Source: CAZZKE01 sp964655005 (GTDB lineage Bacteria; Pseudomonadota; Alphaproteobacteria; Rhodospirillales; JABHCV01). Taken from it: a stretch of DNA of 64,000 nt. The notes beneath the pieces are model-generated. The model was not told the origin of the DNA and searched no databases. It was given only the letters and a program-made list of their open reading frames with translations. Both the position numbers and the translations under genes were made by a program. This document shows positions 9,701 to 17,872 of this stretch, piece after piece (the first letter of the stretch is position 1; every line of letters starts with the position of its first letter). The stretch is taken from contig CAZZKE010000008.1 of assembly GCA_964655005.1 (NCBI GenBank), positions 1 to 64,000 on the forward strand. Direction: 5' to 3'.

Positions 9701-10461
9701 CCGGCGGCATGGATGCCGATACCGCCGCCAGCCACGCCGGTTACCGGGTTTTCGGATCCATGCCGGGAGCCTACGGGGCGGGGCTGCAAGCCCTGATTGA
9801 CGAAAAAGGCTGGCAGGGCGAAGACGATCTGGCCCGGGCCTACGTCGCCTGGGGCGGCTATGCCTATGGTCAGGGGGCGGCGGGCGAAGCCGCCCACGGC
9901 CTGTTTGAAAGCCGCCTTAAATCTATCGATGCGGTGGTCCAGAATCAGGATAACCGGGAACACGACCTGCTCGATTCCGATGACTACTACCAGTTCGAAG
10001 GCGGCATCACGGCGGCGGTGCGGTCATTGTCGGGCCGCCAGCCGGCGGTTTACCACAACGATCATTCACGACCCGAAACGCCGCGGGTCCGGACGCTGGA
10101 AGACGAAATCGCCCGCATCGTCCGGGCCCGGGTGGTCAACCCCAAATGGATCGACGGGGTCCGCCGCCACGGCTACAAGGGGGCCTTCGAAATGGCCGCC
10201 ACGGTGGATTATCTTTTCGCCTTCGCGGCCACCGCCCATTGCGTCGCCGACCACCACTTCGACGCCGTCTACGAAGCCTATCTGGGCGATCCGGATGTGC
10301 AGGATTTCCTGCGCCGGCATAATCCGGCGGCGCTGGCGGAAATGGTCGACCGGCTGCTGGAAGCCCAGCAACGCGGCCTGTGGAAGCCGCGCCTGAACAG
10401 TACCCATGCGGCGCTTGAAGATTTGCGGGCGGCGGAAAACCGGGAAAGGACAACACCATGA
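6724..10461 (+). CDS. cobN: Cobaltochelatase large subunit
   Basis: The large, porphyrin-binding subunit (magnesium-chelatase H family) of ATP-dependent late cobalt insertion into hydrogenobyrinic acid a,c-diamide. At 1245 residues it is full length for the family. Recognisable segments include LLGGRGYWPYG near residue 90, HFGKHGNLEWLPGK near residue 545 and, in the C-terminal half, TAWGTSNMRTGGDD. The gene is coupled at both ends: its ATG overlaps the cobW stop, and its TGA overlaps the cobO start by four bases. No gene for the AAA+ and VWA partner subunits (CobS/CobT of the chelatase) is in the window, so they lie elsewhere or are replaced by magnesium-chelatase subunits. It coexists with cbiX, which inserts cobalt early. 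Confidence 0.95.
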   Translation: MHLLAATPGGVSDGSEAVDLGQSPGELIFLTAADTELGALSQARRRIDDPDFPSLRLANLLNLGHNMSVDMYAERVISTAKLVIVRLLGGRGYWPYGVEQIAGVCRENGVRLALLPGDDQPDAELSGFCTLAPDVCHRLWQYMVHGGPDNAVGFLNYAATLIGYKGDWLEPLPLLRAGRYERGTWVDGRPVAALVFYRALLQAANLQAVDALIAALAGAGLNPLPVYVAGLKDPVVAAIVERIFQENPPDVVLNTTGFAVSTPGRVLAESRPPTSLDGPGAPVLQAVFSGSNRADWADGAHGLSARDIAMNVALPEVDGRIFSRAVSFKGRSRRDDLSETDIVTYEPVADRVAFTAALAANWARLAGTGPEDRRVAFILANYPNRDGRIGNGVGLDTAAGALVALQAMAGAGYRIDGLPDDGDALIARLAAGPTNDTDQLKNRLATETLSLAAYREFFETLPETMRRRIIERWGSPEADPFMRHDGCFAIPAYRLGNVAICLQPARGYNIDPAGSYHDPDLVPPHGYFAVYAWIRTEFAAHAVVHFGKHGNLEWLPGKSLALSRDCFPEATLGAMPNLYPFIVNDPGEGTQAKRRAGAVIIDHLTPPLTRAESYGPLAQLEQLVDEYYEAAGVDPRRLKVLKREILTLCSATGLGADCGMDDAPDDDAALGRLDNYLCELKELQIRDGLHVFGESPAGRLQNDLLVALVRTPRGTGQGGDASLIRALADDLELEFDPLDCVMADPWTGPRPEIMAADDRWRSHGDTVERLEMLASRLVAGATTLPPHWAATGAVMDMLNGQLRPAVAACGAAETAGLLRGLDGRFVEPGPSGAPTRGRPDVLPTGRNFYSIDSRTAPTPAAWTLGWKSAGLLVENYRQQHGAWPRTMALTAWGTSNMRTGGDDIAQGLALMGVKPTWDTASRRVSGFEVMPLAVLDRPRVDVTLRVSGFFRDAFPGLIDIFSSAARAVAALDEGPADNPLAARVGDDIRRLTSGGMDADTAASHAGYRVFGSMPGAYGAGLQALIDEKGWQGEDDLARAYVAWGGYAYGQGAAGEAAHGLFESRLKSIDAVVQNQDNREHDLLDSDDYYQFEGGITAAVRSLSGRQPAVYHNDHSRPETPRVRTLEDEIARIVRARVVNPKWIDGVRRHGYKGAFEMAATVDYLFAFAATAHCVADHHFDAVYEAYLGDPDVQDFLRRHNPAALAEMVDRLLEAQQRGLWKPRLNSTHAALEDLRAAENRERTTP

Positions 10462-11066
10462 ACAAACCCGTCAGCGAAGCCCGCCATGCCGAAAAAATGG
10501 CCAAGAAAAAGGCCGCGCGGGACAAAATACTGGCCGCCAAAACCGAAGAAAAAGGCCTGTTGGTGGTCCACACCGGCAAGGGCAAGGGCAAGTCCACGGC
10601 GGCCTGGGGCATGGCGATGCGAATGATCGGCCACGGCCGGAAAATCGGCATAGTGCAATTCGTCAAGGGCGCCTGGGAAACCGGCGAACGCGTCGTTTTC
10701 GACAAATTTCCCGATCAGGTGACGATCCAGGCCCTGGGTGAAGGCTTTACCTGGGAAACCCAGGACAAGGCGCGCGATATCGCGGCGGCGGAAAAGGCCT
10801 GGGCGGCGGCGCTTGCGATGATCGCCGACCCGGCCTATTCGATGGTCATCCTCGATGAGCTGAATATCGTCCTGCGCTACGATTATTTGCCGTTCGACGA
10901 TGTCCTGGCCGGGTTGCTGGCCAGGCCCGACGGCCTGCATGTGGTGGTTACCGGCCGCAATGCGCGGGACGAACTGATCGAAGCCGCCGATCTGGCCACC
11001 GAGATGAGCCTGCTCAAGCACCCGTTCCGGGCCGGCGTCAAGGCCCAGGCCGGGGTAGAGTTTTAA
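10458..11066 (+). CDS. cobO: Cob(I)yrinic acid a,c-diamide adenosyltransferase
   Basis: Attaches the 5'-deoxyadenosyl group from ATP to the corrinoid cobalt, making the adenosyl form used by mutases. The 202-residue protein carries an N-terminal basic helix, then the P-loop-like VHTGKGKGKST near residue 36, and the VILDELN motif with acidic metal ligands near residue 130. It overlaps the cobN stop by four bases. This BtuR/CobO-type enzyme would feed the adenosylcobalamin-dependent mutase encoded at 43.8-45.7 kb. Confidence 0.96.
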   Translation: MNKPVSEARHAEKMAKKKAARDKILAAKTEEKGLLVVHTGKGKGKSTAAWGMAMRMIGHGRKIGIVQFVKGAWETGERVVFDKFPDQVTIQALGEGFTWETQDKARDIAAAEKAWAAALAMIADPAYSMVILDELNIVLRYDYLPFDDVLAGLLARPDGLHVVVTGRNARDELIEAADLATEMSLLKHPFRAGVKAQAGVEF

Positions 11067-11141
11067 CCTTATACCAAGGATCATTGCGGTAGAATGCCCC
11101 GGATTCGATGATTCGCCGTTTTTCGACCGTAAGGAGCGCCC
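11067..11141 (+). promoter_or_regulatory. cobO-SYLF gap with candidate -10 box and a copy of a 13-base motif
   Basis: This 75-base gap contains TAGAAT at 11090-11095, a good -10 match with no convincing -35 at the proper distance. ATACCAAGGATCA lies at 11071-11083; its exact reverse complement occurs at 13951-13963. A clear Shine-Dalgarno (TAAGGAG) sits just before the downstream ATG. It may start a separate transcript for the lipoprotein and cobQ. Confidence 0.4.
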
Positions 11142-11828
11142 ATGAAAAAGTCTGTTTTTCTTGCCGTGATGCTGGTCGCCGTGCTGGCCCTTGGCTCGTG
11201 CGCCGAAATGCGCCGCCAGCCGGGCTCCGTGGCCATTAATCTGGTCAATCAGGCGCGGGAAACCGTGCAGCGCTTTCAGGGCATGCCGGATTTGAAAATG
11301 TTCGCGGGTTATCTGGCCTCGGCCAAGGGTGTCGTCGTCCTGCCTACGGTCATCAAGGGCGGCCTGGTCTTCGCCGGCGAAGGCGGCAACGGCGTCCTGC
11401 TGGCCCGCCGTGACGACGGTTCGTGGAGCCCGCCGGCCTTTTATATCCTGGGCGCCGCCAGCTTCGGATTGCAGGCCGGGTTGCAGGACACCGAGGTTAT
11501 TTTGATACTGCGCAGCGACAAGGCCGTCGATGCGATCATAAAACATCAGGGCAAGCTGGGTGCCGACGCCGGCATTACCATCGGCCTGATCGGCCAGGGA
11601 GCGGAAATTTCCACCACCACCAATATTGGCGTCGATATCCTGGCTTTCGCCAACGCCAGGATCGGCCTGTTCGGCGGGGCGGCGCTGGAAGGCGCCGTGC
11701 TGGCCCGCCGCAACGACCTGAACGACGCCTATTATGGGGCCGGGGCGATGCCGCGCGAAATCCTGTATGGCGGGCGCTACGACAATCCCCAGGCCAATGC
11801 CTTAAGGGCGACCCTTGCCGGGGGATAG
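11142..11828 (+). CDS. SYLF-domain (Ysc84-like) lipoprotein
   Basis: A 228-residue predicted lipoprotein. A hydrophobic signal ends in the lipobox LGSC, with the acylated cysteine at about residue 20. The rest matches the SYLF/DUF500 lipid-binding family: [25 protein letters not shown], a central FGLQAG block, then [26 protein letters not shown] domains bind phosphoinositides in eukaryotes; the bacterial role is poorly defined and may concern outer-membrane or lipid handling. It sits between cobO and cobQ, with the likely TTG start of cobQ inside its last codons. No cobalamin function is known for this family, so the link may be co-transcription only. Confidence 0.88.
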   Translation: MKKSVFLAVMLVAVLALGSCAEMRRQPGSVAINLVNQARETVQRFQGMPDLKMFAGYLASAKGVVVLPTVIKGGLVFAGEGGNGVLLARRDDGSWSPPAFYILGAASFGLQAGLQDTEVILILRSDKAVDAIIKHQGKLGADAGITIGLIGQGAEISTTTNIGVDILAFANARIGLFGGAALEGAVLARRNDLNDAYYGAGAMPREILYGGRYDNPQANALRATLAGG

Positions 11829-13335
11829 GCAGTGCCGCGCCCTGATGTTTCAGGGCACGGGATCGGATGTCGGTAAGTCGCTGCTGGTCGCCGGATTATG
11901 CCGGGCCTATCACCGGCGCGGCCTGACCGTCCGCCCGTTCAAGCCGCAGAACATGTCGAATAATGCCGCCGTCACCGTTGAAGGCGGCGAGATCGGTCGC
12001 GCCCAGGCCTTGCAGGCCCGTGCCGCCCATGTCCCCCCTTCCGTTCACATGAATCCGGTGCTGCTGAAGCCGGAAAGCGAAACCGGCGCCCAGGTGGTGG
12101 TTCAGGGCAAGGTGACGGGGTCGGTCAGGGCCGGGGGCTATCACGCGATGAAGCCGGAATTGCTGGGTGCGGTGCTGGCCAGCTTTGCAATCGTCGCCGA
12201 TCAGGCCGACCTGGTGCTGGTGGAAGGCGCCGGCAGCGCCGCCGAGGTCAACCTGCGCCGGGGCGATATCGCCAATTTTGGTTTCGCCCTGGCGGCGCGG
12301 GTTCCGGTGGTGCTGATCGGCGATGTCGACCGGGGCGGGGTGATCGCCTCGATCGTCGGCGTCCATGTCCTGCTTGACGCCCCGGAACGGGACCTGCTGG
12401 CCGGTTATATCATCAACAAGTTTCGCGGCGATCCGGCCCTGTTTGCCAGCGCCGATGATATCATCGGCGAAAAAACCGGACTTCGCTCGTTCGGCCTGGT
12501 GCCGTTTTTTGCCGACGCCCGTTTCCTGCCCAAGGAAGACGCCATGTCGCTGGACAACGCGGTCGACGACAATCCCGCCGACGCCGTAATCCGCATCGCC
12601 GTACCCCGCCTGTCACGCATCGCCAACTTCGACGACCTGGACCCGCTGGCCGCCGAACCGGGCGTCGCGGTCGACCTGATAGAAGCCGGATCGCCGTTGC
12701 CGGGCGATGCCGATGTGGTGTTGATTCCGGGCTCCAAGGCGACCATCGCCGATCTTGCATATTTGCGGGCGCAGGGCTGGGATATCGATATTCTGGCCCA
12801 TGCCCGGCGCGGCGGCCTGGTCGTCGGGCTGTGCGGCGGTTATCAGATGCTGGGCCGGAAACTGCGCGACCCGAACGGCCTGGAAGGCCGGGCCGGAGAG
12901 GCCGATGGCCTTGGCCTGCTGGCCGTGGAAACCATGTTAAGCGATGACAAAACCCTGGTGACCGTATCCGGGCTGGACAACATCAGCGGCGAACGGGTGC
13001 ACGGTTACGAAATGCATCTGGGACTTAGCGAGGGCCCCGACCGGGCCCGCCCGTGGTTTCGGCTGGATGACGGGCGCGGCGAAGGGGCGCTGTCGCAGGA
13101 TGGCCGAATCATGGCCACCTATCTGCATGGCGTGTTCGCCGCCGACGGTTTCCGCCATGCTTTTCTGGGCGCCATCCGGGGCGGGCGCGGTCCGGCCCTG
13201 GCTTACGAGGCGCGCATCGAACGGATTCTTGACGGGCTGGCCGATCACCTGGAGGCGCACCTTGATCTGGACGCCCTGCTGGCGGCGGCGACGAACATCA
13301 AACAGCCTTGGGCCGCACCGACAGAAGTTTTATGA
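11815..13335 (+). CDS. cobQ: Cobyric acid synthase (glutamine-hydrolysing)
   Basis: Amidates carboxylates b, d, e and g of adenosylcobyrinic acid a,c-diamide with glutamine and ATP. The N-terminal dethiobiotin-synthetase-like domain opens with [12 protein letters not shown]. The C-terminal class-I glutamine amidotransferase domain has the nucleophile in [10 protein letters not shown] near residue 339 and the partner His in ATYLHGVF near residue 436. The TTG at 11815 is chosen because homologues have conserved residues just before MFQGTG; the alternative ATG at 11845 would lose them. It overlaps the lipoprotein gene by 14 bases and, at its end, the convergent methyltransferase gene by 38 bases. 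Confidence 0.94.
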   Translation: MPGDRQCRALMFQGTGSDVGKSLLVAGLCRAYHRRGLTVRPFKPQNMSNNAAVTVEGGEIGRAQALQARAAHVPPSVHMNPVLLKPESETGAQVVVQGKVTGSVRAGGYHAMKPELLGAVLASFAIVADQADLVLVEGAGSAAEVNLRRGDIANFGFALAARVPVVLIGDVDRGGVIASIVGVHVLLDAPERDLLAGYIINKFRGDPALFASADDIIGEKTGLRSFGLVPFFADARFLPKEDAMSLDNAVDDNPADAVIRIAVPRLSRIANFDDLDPLAAEPGVAVDLIEAGSPLPGDADVVLIPGSKATIADLAYLRAQGWDIDILAHARRGGLVVGLCGGYQMLGRKLRDPNGLEGRAGEADGLGLLAVETMLSDDKTLVTVSGLDNISGERVHGYEMHLGLSEGPDRARPWFRLDDGRGEGALSQDGRIMATYLHGVFAADGFRHAFLGAIRGGRGPALAYEARIERILDGLADHLEAHLDLDALLAAATNIKQPWAAPTEVL

Positions 13336-13924
13336 TGTCTTTGTGTATGTACGTCGTCTCGATCAGTTCCAGTCCGGCCGCTTCCAGATACTGCTCGGTG
13401 TTCCGGTCGAACTCGGCGCCGTAGGCGTAGCGCACCCAGGGCGCCCACAGTTTCATGATAAACCGCCGCAGCGGTTGCCGCGATATGGCGTATTCCAGAA
13501 TATGAATGGTGCCGTCCGGCCGGCACACCCGGCGCAGTTCCTCCAGGGCCGGCTGCTGGTGTTCGCCGTCGAGGACGCAAAACAGGAAAGTCGAAACCAC
13601 GGCGTCGAAACTGTCGTCGGCGAAATCCATATCCATCACGTTCATTTCCCGCAGATCGACCGGGGTGCCCAGCGTGTCCCGGCGCCACCGGGCGCGGCCC
13701 AGCATGGCCGGGCTCAGGTCGATGCCGGTTACCTTGGTGTCATCGGGGTAATAAGGGAAATTACGCCCGGTGCCGACTCCGGCGTCGAGCAGGTCGCCCT
13801 TCAGCCCGTCAAACAGGAACCGGCGCAGGGGCCGGTAGCGGACCCATTCGAACGGCAGATCAAGAATGTCGTAAAGCCGGGCGATGCGGTTATAGGTTTT
13901 CTGCTTGCCGATAATAACCTCCAT
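13298..13924 (-). CDS. Class I SAM-dependent methyltransferase (UbiE/Methyltransf_11 type)
   Basis: A 208-residue soluble methyltransferase. Motif I is [15 protein letters not shown] near residue 48, the acidic ribose-binding end of strand 2 is VTGIDLSP, and the post-motif [15 protein letters not shown] contains the usual adenine-contacting Asp. The [19 protein letters not shown] block is typical of UbiE-like enzymes, but the substrate cannot be told from sequence. The ATG at 13924 was chosen because a longer frame would overlap cbiB. It lies downstream of cbiB on the same strand, and its 3' end overlaps cobQ by 38 bases. A corrinoid role is possible only by position; all the canonical corrin methyltransferases are present elsewhere. 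Confidence 0.8.
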   Translation of the reverse strand: MEVIIGKQKTYNRIARLYDILDLPFEWVRYRPLRRFLFDGLKGDLLDAGVGTGRNFPYYPDDTKVTGIDLSPAMLGRARWRRDTLGTPVDLREMNVMDMDFADDSFDAVVSTFLFCVLDGEHQQPALEELRRVCRPDGTIHILEYAISRQPLRRFIMKLWAPWVRYAYGAEFDRNTEQYLEAAGLELIETTYIHKDIIKLLSVRPKAV

Positions 13925-13962
13925 GGGTCGTCTCGATGGGTCTTTATCAGTGATCCTTGGTA

Positions 13963-14964
13963 TTAGGGGCCCAGCCGGATAATCGCCAGCGCCGCCACCC
14001 ATATACCGTTAATCAGCGAGGCCACCATAAACAGATAAAGCATACGATGGATATCCCTGTTGGTGGCCTTCGCCGTACCGTCGCCGATCCACGGGTCATT
14101 GACGATTTGCGCGGAATAGCGGCGCGGCCCGGCCAGGGCCAGGGCCAGGGCTCCCGCCGCCGCCCCCTCCGGCCAGCCGGCGTTGACGGATTTGTGCTTG
14201 CCGGCATCGCGCAACATGATTCGAACGGCCGCCCCGGGGCTGGCCGTCGGCACGAAGGCGGCGGCCAGGACGATAAACAAACCCGACAGGCGGGCCGGGA
14301 TCAGGTTCAGGACATCATCGAGCCGGGCCGCCGTCATGCCGAAGGCGCGATAGCGCGGCGTCATGTGGCCGATCATGCTGTCCATGGTGTTGACCGCCTT
14401 GTAAATCAGGATTCCCGGAAACCCGAACAGCACATACCAGAACACCGGGGCGACCACGCCGTCACAAAAATTTTCGGCGCACGATTCGATGGCGGCCCGG
14501 GCGACGCCGTGTTCGTCCAACTGGCGCGGGTCGCGCCCGACAATGTGGGAAACTTCGGCCCGGGCCGGTTCCAGCCCCTGCCGCAGGGCCATGGCGACGG
14601 CGCGAACCCGGTCATACAGGCCGCGACCGGCGAGCAGGGCGGTCAGCCCGAACAGTTCGACTATCCAGCCGAAGTCATGGTTCTGGGTCAGCCAGGCGAC
14701 GGCCCAGCCGATCCCCGCGCAAAGCGCCACGACGACGCAAACGACCAGTGCGCCGCGCAACGCCCGGTCTGTTTCCGGGCGGTTTTCCCGGTTCAGCTTG
14801 CGATCGAACCAGTCGACCAGCCGGCCGATCAGCACCACCGGGTGGGGCACCCATTTGAACGGCAAAGCGGCATCGCCGATGGCGGCCTCGACGATCATGG
14901 CGATCAGCAACAGAATCAGCGGGTCGAACCCGTGGGTATTGCCGGCAAGACCAAAAATAAACAT
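13963..14964 (-). CDS. cbiB: Adenosylcobinamide-phosphate synthase (CbiB/CobD type)
   Basis: Membrane enzyme that attaches (R)-1-amino-2-propanol or its phosphate to adenosylcobyric acid. At 333 residues it has family length, with hydrophobic segments near the N-terminus and at the end. Diagnostic stretches are KWVPHPVVLIGRLVDW, ESCAENFCDGVVAPVFW in the middle and KAVNTMDSMIGHMTPRY. The ATG at 14964 begins at the first membrane segment; an upstream ATG at 15024 would add 20 non-conserved residues. The partner enzyme that makes aminopropanol phosphate (threonine-phosphate decarboxylase, CobC/CobD) is not in this window. It diverges from cbiX. Confidence 0.94.
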   Translation of the reverse strand: MFIFGLAGNTHGFDPLILLLIAMIVEAAIGDAALPFKWVPHPVVLIGRLVDWFDRKLNRENRPETDRALRGALVVCVVVALCAGIGWAVAWLTQNHDFGWIVELFGLTALLAGRGLYDRVRAVAMALRQGLEPARAEVSHIVGRDPRQLDEHGVARAAIESCAENFCDGVVAPVFWYVLFGFPGILIYKAVNTMDSMIGHMTPRYRAFGMTAARLDDVLNLIPARLSGLFIVLAAAFVPTASPGAAVRIMLRDAGKHKSVNAGWPEGAAAGALALALAGPRRYSAQIVNDPWIGDGTAKATNRDIHRMLYLFMVASLINGIWVAALAIIRLGP

Positions 14965-15103
14965 GGCGGCCAGTGTGCGGACCGGTCCGGTGCGGGTCAA
15001 ACAAAATACTTGGCCGTTTGGCATTTAGGTTTAATGTGCTTCCGCCCGGAGGCAATGACCAGGCGACCACATAACCGAACGCTCGAAGGCAAGGACCAGG
15101 CGG
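14965..15103. promoter_or_regulatory. Divergent cbiB/cbiX intergenic region
   Basis: This 139-base gap holds the promoters for the minus-strand cbiB and the long plus-strand cbiX-cobH-cobL-cobI-cbiG/J-cobM run. The only AT-rich part is about 15000-15040. I found neither a cobalamin riboswitch core nor a clear operator. A GC-rich hairpin-forming stretch (CCGCCCGGAGG) lies at about 15045-15055. Confidence 0.3.
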
Positions 15104-16030
15104 ATGAATGACACGACGGAAGTTAAAACCGGCTTGATGATCTGCGGCCATGGCAGCCGCGACCAAAACGCGGTCCGGGAATTCAATACGCTTTCCGGGC
15201 ACTTCCGCGAACTGTTCCCCAGTTACGAAATTGAAAGCGGCTTTCTGGAATTCGCCAAGCCGGTCCTGCGCGAGGGCCTGGACAAGCTGAAGGAACGCGG
15301 CTGCGAACGTATATTGTGCCTGCCCGGCATGTTGTTCGCCGCCGGTCATGTCAAGAATGACCTGCCCAGCGAGGTCAATGAATTCGCCGCCGCCAACCCC
15401 CATATAGATGTCCGCTACGGGCGGGAACTGGCGGTCGATCCGCGCCTTTTGCGGGCCGCCGCCGGTCGTATCGAAGAAGCCGAGGCCGCCGCGTCCGGCG
15501 ACACCGGCCGCGGCGACACGCTGCTGATGGTGGTCGGCCGCGGGACCAATGATTCCGACGCCAATTCCAACGTCAGCAAGGTCGCCCGCATGTTGTGGGA
15601 AGGCCTGGGGTTCGGCTGGGCCGAAGTCAGCTATTCCGGGGTCGCCTATCCGCTGGTCGATGCCGGCCTGGCCCACGCCGCCCGCCTGGGTTACCGGCGG
15701 ATTATCGTGTTTCCGTATTTTTTGTTTACCGGCATTCTGGTCAGGCGCATCTATGACTGGGTCGACGAAGCCGCCCGGACGCACCCTGAAATTGAATTCA
15801 TCAAGGCCCTTTACCTTAACGACCATCCCGACCTGATCGACACCTTTGTCAGCCGGGTCGATGAAATGCTGACCGGCGACAACCTGATGAACTGCCGGCT
15901 TTGCAAATACCGCGAACAGATCATCGGCCATGAAGGCGACCTGGGCCAGGCGCAGGTGGGGCACCACCATCACGTTCGGGGCATCGGAGTCGATGGTCAC
16001 CACCACCACCACCATGACCATGAAAGCTGA
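15104..16030 (+). CDS. cbiX: Sirohydrochlorin cobaltochelatase, long form with Cys motif and His tail
   Basis: Inserts cobalt into sirohydrochlorin at the start of the early-cobalt B12 route. The 308-residue protein has two ferrochelatase-like half-domains. The first gives ICGHGSRD (metal-binding His near residue 14) and FAAGHVKND (second His); the second half starts at LLMVVGRGTND. After residue 260 comes MNCRLC, the MxCxxC motif described as an Fe-S ligand in long CbiX proteins. A His-rich tail follows (HHHH, then a run of six His near the end). It overlaps cobH by 11 bases. The His tail probably stores cobalt or nickel. Confidence 0.94.
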   Translation: MNDTTEVKTGLMICGHGSRDQNAVREFNTLSGHFRELFPSYEIESGFLEFAKPVLREGLDKLKERGCERILCLPGMLFAAGHVKNDLPSEVNEFAAANPHIDVRYGRELAVDPRLLRAAAGRIEEAEAAASGDTGRGDTLLMVVGRGTNDSDANSNVSKVARMLWEGLGFGWAEVSYSGVAYPLVDAGLAHAARLGYRRIIVFPYFLFTGILVRRIYDWVDEAARTHPEIEFIKALYLNDHPDLIDTFVSRVDEMLTGDNLMNCRLCKYREQIIGHEGDLGQAQVGHHHHVRGIGVDGHHHHHHDHES

Positions 16031-16667
16031 AAAATTCAGCTACCTGCGCGACCCGGCGCAGATCTACCGGCGCTCTTTCGAACTGATCGGTCGGGCGGTG
16101 GATATGAGCGCCCTGCCGCCGGACATGGCGAGCGTCGCGGCGCGGCTGGCCCATGCCTGCGGCATGGCCGATTTGGTCGATGACCTGGCCTGGTCGGACG
16201 GCGCCGCCACCGCCGGCCGGGCGGCGCTGCGGGCGGGCGCGGCGATTATCACCGATGCCGAAATGGTCTCGGCCGGGATCATTCGAAAGCGTCTGCCCTG
16301 CGGCAACGCCGTGATCTGCACCCTGAACGGCGCCGGCGTGGCCGAACGCGCCGGCAATCTTGGCGTTACCCGGTCCGCCGCCGCGCTGGATTTGTGGCGG
16401 GACCACATCGAAGGCGCCGTGGTAACCATCGGCAATGCCCCGACCGCCCTGTTCCGGCTGCTCGAATTGCTCGCGGATGGCTGGCCCCGCCCGGCGTTAA
16501 TTCTGGGCTTCGCCGTCGGTTTTGTCGGCGCCGTCGAATCGAAACAGGCGCTTGTCGACGAAGCGCCGGGTTTCGGGGTGCCTTATATTACGCTTTCGGG
16601 AAGGCGCGGCGGCAGCGCCCTGGCCGCCGCCGCCGTTAACGCCCTGGCCGGGGAGACGGGCCAATGA
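16020..16667 (+). CDS. cobH: Precorrin-8X methylmutase
   Basis: Moves the methyl group from C-11 to C-12, giving (hydrogeno)cobyrinic acid. The 215-residue protein begins MKAEKFSYLRDP, then IYRRSFELI; the catalytic His is in RLAHACGM near residue 43. The PALILGFAVGFVGAVESK block with the conserved ESK is present, and the chain ends in a short GGSALAAAAVNAL helix. The ATG at 16020 was chosen over a longer frame because upstream residues only reflect the His-tail codons of cbiX in another frame. It overlaps cbiX by 11 bases and cobL by four. Confidence 0.95.
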   Translation: MKAEKFSYLRDPAQIYRRSFELIGRAVDMSALPPDMASVAARLAHACGMADLVDDLAWSDGAATAGRAALRAGAAIITDAEMVSAGIIRKRLPCGNAVICTLNGAGVAERAGNLGVTRSAAALDLWRDHIEGAVVTIGNAPTALFRLLELLADGWPRPALILGFAVGFVGAVESKQALVDEAPGFGVPYITLSGRRGGSALAAAAVNALAGETGQ

Positions 16668-17872
16668 GCGATACCGCCTGGATCAACGTGGTCGGCCTGG
16701 GGGAAGACGGCCCGGATACATTGAGCCCGGCCGTCAGGACCATTGTCGAAACCGCCCAGTTGCTGGTTGGCGGCGACCGTCACCATGCAAAAATCACCGA
16801 ATTCGGCGGTCGCCGCCTGACCTGGGGAAGCGGCTTCGAGGCGGCGATGGACGAAATCGAAGGATGCCGGGGCGAACGCATCGTGGTGCTGGCTTCCGGC
16901 GACCCCCTGCACTATGGCGTCGGCGCCACCCTGATCCGCCGTTTCGGCGAACGGGCCGTGACGGTGTTTCCGGCGTTGGGGGCGTTCAGCCTGGCCGCCG
17001 CCAGCATGGGCTGGTCGATCCCCGACTGCCGGCTGCTTACCATCCATGGCCGCCCGCTGGAAATTATCAACCTGCATTTATGTCCCGGCGCCCGGCTGCT
17101 GGTCCTGAGCCGCGATGGCGGATCGCCGGGGGATGTGGCCGCGCTGCTGACCGCCAGGGGCTATGGCGACAGCCGCGTGACGGTGCTTGAACATCTGGGC
17201 GGGAGCCGCGAAAAACGTATCGAAGGCCGGGCCGCCGACTGGCCGCATGGCCGTGTCGCCGATCTCAACACCCTGGCCGTAGAATGCCTTGGCGGTGATA
17301 ACGCCCCGGCCCTGTCCAACGCCCCCGGCTTGCCCGACGAGGCCTTCGAACACGACGGCCAGTTAACCAAACGCGAAGTTCGCGCGGTCACCCTGGCCGC
17401 CTTGCAGCCGTTGCCGGGGCAGCTTTTGTGGGACCTGGGCGCGGGGTCCGGGTCGGTGGCCATCGAATGGCTGCGCCTGGGCGGCAACCGGCGGGCCATG
17501 GCCGTTGAAAGCGATCCCGATCGCCTCGCCCGAATCGCCCGCAATGCCGCCAACCTGGGTGTGCCGGGACTGGAAATTGTCGCCGGGCGATTCCCCGGGA
17601 TAACGAAAAAAGATACCCCGGACGCCGTTTTCGTGGGTGGCGGAGTCTCCGAAACGGGCGTCATGGCGGCGGCCTGGGAAGCGCTCGGAAGCGGTGGCCG
17701 GATGGTCGCCAACGGGGTCACCACCGGGGCCGAACAGAGCCTGCTTGAATTTCACCGTATTCATGGCGGCGAGCTGGTTCGGCTAGGCGTCGAGCGGGCC
17801 GCGCCGATCGGCGGCAAGACGGCGTTCAGGCCGATGTTGCGGGTCACCCAGTATTCGGGCCGCAAACCATGA
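16664..17872 (+). CDS. cobL: Precorrin-6Y C5,15-methyltransferase (decarboxylating), CbiE-CbiT fusion
   Basis: Methylates C-5 and C-15 and decarboxylates the C-12 acetate of precorrin-6B. The 402-residue chain is the two-domain CobL type. Residues 1 to about 205 are a tetrapyrrole methylase domain (NVVGLGEDGPDTLSP at the start, VVLASGDPLHYGVG near residue 78). Residues about 220-400 are a Rossmann methyltransferase (LLWDLGAGSGSVAIEW, AVESDP). The ATG overlaps the cobH stop by four bases, and its own stop overlaps cobI the same way. Confidence 0.95.
   Translation: MSDTAWINVVGLGEDGPDTLSPAVRTIVETAQLLVGGDRHHAKITEFGGRRLTWGSGFEAAMDEIEGCRGERIVVLASGDPLHYGVGATLIRRFGERAVTVFPALGAFSLAAASMGWSIPDCRLLTIHGRPLEIINLHLCPGARLLVLSRDGGSPGDVAALLTARGYGDSRVTVLEHLGGSREKRIEGRAADWPHGRVADLNTLAVECLGGDNAPALSNAPGLPDEAFEHDGQLTKREVRAVTLAALQPLPGQLLWDLGAGSGSVAIEWLRLGGNRRAMAVESDPDRLARIARNAANLGVPGLEIVAGRFPGITKKDTPDAVFVGGGVSETGVMAAAWEALGSGGRMVANGVTTGAEQSLLEFHRIHGGELVRLGVERAAPIGGKTAFRPMLRVTQYSGRKP

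Noticed and set aside
14965..15103. Possible cobalamin riboswitch before the cbiX operon (also considered at 3623-3744, 11067-11141 and 22975-23086)
   Set aside because: None of these gaps contains the conserved B12-riboswitch core or B12 box on either strand, and they are short for that aptamer.
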